Source of the DNA: Alphaproteobacteria bacterium
Lineage (GTDB): Bacteria; Pseudomonadota; Alphaproteobacteria; JABSOH01; JABAAW01
Assembly (NCBI GenBank): GCA_014238935.1
Contig: JABAAD010000044.1
Location: 1-6,020, forward strand
Direction: 5' to 3'
Length of the DNA stretch: 6,020 nucleotides
The position numbers were made by a program, and so were the translations under genes. Under the pieces are notes generated by a model that worked only from the letters and a program-made list of their open reading frames with translations, ran no database searches and was not told where the DNA came from. Positions 5,314 through 6,020 of this stretch are shown here, one piece after another; within the stretch, counting starts at the first letter, position 1; the number at the start of each line of letters is the position of its first letter.

Positions 5314-5715
5314 TTAAAAAGCATTCATCAGGTGGCGCATCGAAAAAGGAGCGAGCAGAATCACATCGAAACGAAGCGTCTCAATTTTGTGCGTTCTCGC
5401 AAGCCGCGCGAACAACACTTCGCCCGCGCGTCGCAAACGCCGTTGCTGCGCGGGGTGGAGCGCGTAGGCGGCGCGTTCTCTGTCTGCCCGCCACTTGACC
5501 TCGACTACGACCAGTGTCGTGCCGCGTTGTGCGAGCAGGTCGATTTCGCCCAACCTCGATCCCAATCTTCCTCCGCCCAAGCCCCACCCCGATCGCAGTC
5601 TGCGCGCGAGAATGCGATAGCCCTTGCACATCAGCAGAAGTGCCGCGAGGGTTTCGCCGCGCGTGCCTTTGCGGAAACGTCCTTTGGGATCTTGGCGTTT
5701 TCTCTTGCGCGTCAT
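5314..5715 (-). CDS. yraN: UPF0102 (YraN) family protein, PD-(D/E)XK endonuclease-like fold
   Basis: A small conserved bacterial protein of the restriction-endonuclease superfamily with no firmly established role; it is commonly encoded next to rsmI. The 133-residue product shows the family pattern: RKGTRGETLAALLLMCKGYRIL (15-36, with E21), GEIDLLAQRG (56-65, with D59) and LVVVEVKWR (68-76, with E72 and K74), the E-D-ExK set expected at the active site. A Gly/Arg-rich insert of about 11 residues (SGWGLGGGRLG, 42-52) separates the RRLRS strand from GEID; most homologues have only a few residues there. I chose the ATG at 5715 because it begins just before the conserved domain, overlaps the rsmI stop as ATGA, and has GAGGAA 8 nt upstream. 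An in-frame start at 5955 would add 80 residues lying wholly inside rsmI. It ends with TAA, with no terminator hairpin visible after it. Confidence 0.92.
   Translation of the reverse strand: MTRKRKRQDPKGRFRKGTRGETLAALLLMCKGYRILARRLRSGWGLGGGRLGSRLGEIDLLAQRGTTLVVVEVKWRADRERAAYALHPAQQRRLRRAGEVLFARLARTHKIETLRFDVILLAPFSMRHLMNAF
5548..5601 (-). repeat. Imperfect direct repeat inside yraN at 33-bp offset
   Basis: On the minus strand, 5601-5581 and 5568-5548 (21 bp each) agree at 17 of 21 positions by eye; their start points are 33 bp apart. They encode RLRSGWG (39-45) and RLGSRLG (50-56) on either side of LGGG. The extra 11 residues match the size of the insert before GEID, so duplication is a plausible origin. 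Confidence 0.6.
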
Positions 5716-6020
5716 TCCGATCGTTCCTCGTCCTTTTTGCTTTTTGCAGCGACGAGCAGCGTGTACTCGCCGCGTGGCTTCTTCTCTGCAAGCAAGCTCG
5801 CCAACTCCTCGCAGCTGCCCGTGTGGAAGCTTTCGAAAAGTTTCGTCATCTCTCTGAAAACGCAGGCTTGGCGTCGAGGCAGGCAGCGAGACAGCAAAAC
5901 GAGCGTCGATTGTAAGCGGTGGGGCGATTCGAAGAAGACTAGCGTTGCCTCGCACGCCGCAAGCGATCTCAACAAGCGCTCTCTTTGTACGCCCTTGCGC
6001 GGCAGAAAACCCAAGAACAA
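5712..6020 (-). CDS. rsmI: 16S rRNA (cytidine1402-2'-O)-methyltransferase, C-terminal part (runs off the right edge)
   Basis: RsmI methylates the 2'-hydroxyl of C1402 in the ribosomal decoding centre, using S-adenosylmethionine and a tetrapyrrole-methylase fold. The last 102 residues are present. Characteristic blocks: LGFLPRKGVQRERLLRSL (3-20 of the fragment), ATLVFFESPHRLQSTLVLL (25-43), REMTKLFESFHTGSCEEL (56-73) and PRGEYTLLVAA (82-92), with ESPHRL and the REMTKL-type helix as the family hallmarks. Family proteins are about 280 residues, so roughly the N-terminal two thirds, including the SAM loop, lies outside the window. It ends in a short charged tail (SKKDEERSE). Its TGA overlaps the yraN ATG by four bases, so the two are probably coupled. 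Confidence 0.95.
   Translation of the reverse strand: MFLGFLPRKGVQRERLLRSLAACEATLVFFESPHRLQSTLVLLSRCLPRRQACVFREMTKLFESFHTGSCEELASLLAEKKPRGEYTLLVAAKSKKDEERSE
5724..5729 (-). promoter_or_regulatory. Ribosome binding site of yraN inside the rsmI 3' end
   Basis: GAGGAA on the minus strand, 8 nt before the ATG at 5715 and inside the rsmI codons for DEERSE. It supports the ATGA-overlap start over the much longer in-frame alternative. Confidence 0.6.

Noticed and set aside
5716..5955. An 80-residue N-terminal extension of YraN from the in-frame start at 5955
   Set aside because: The extension lies wholly within rsmI, is unlike any YraN N-terminus, and the ATG at 5715 has a ribosome binding site and the classic ATGA overlap.
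1..6020. CRISPR array, tRNA or rRNA genes, insertion sequence ends
   Set aside because: No regularly spaced repeats with spacers, no cloverleaf-like or rRNA-like segment, and no transposase motifs or long terminal inverted repeats were found on either strand.

Overview
This window looks like a housekeeping segment of an alphaproteobacterial chromosome. The best lineage clues are in PheS (the acidic run after EGPD, then NFPPDHPARQMHDTFYL, then PMFHQVEGLVID), in L20, and in a DUF/COG3786-type YkuD protein. The sequences are rather divergent, the DNA is moderately GC-rich by eye, and I cannot place the organism to order. All seven real genes I recognise plus one edge fragment lie on the minus strand, so the window reads right to left.

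Right end (6020 to 5314): the C-terminal part of rsmI (16S rRNA 2'-O-methyltransferase), overlapping by an ATGA junction with yraN (UPF0102, endonuclease-like fold). A 133-bp non-coding gap (5181-5313) follows. It holds a good sigma70-type promoter candidate facing left and a small inverted repeat; I see no convincing terminator.

Middle (5180 to 884): rpmI (L35), rplT (L20), pheS and pheT, the conserved ribosomal protein/phenylalanyl-tRNA synthetase operon, without infC next to rpmI. Left end (856 to 1): a COG3786-type L,D-transpeptidase-like protein and the first 78 codons of a CDP-alcohol phosphatidyltransferase (PgsA-like). Both follow with short spacers, so cell-envelope genes appear to be cotranscribed with the translation operon.

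No new multi-gene system is evident. The second-look points are: (i) the PgsA-like protein has Gly where the motif's second Asp should be; (ii) three unrelated genes (yraN, rplT, pheT) carry lineage-specific low-complexity insertions or tails, each with an internal repeat offset of exactly 33 bp (11 codons); (iii) PheT has Cys in place of one of the four usual B5-domain Mg ligands; (iv) pheS, pheT, the YkuD gene and the PgsA-like gene all lie in one reading frame, separated only by single stop codons; (v) the rpmI leader has no Shine-Dalgarno sequence and is pyrimidine-rich.
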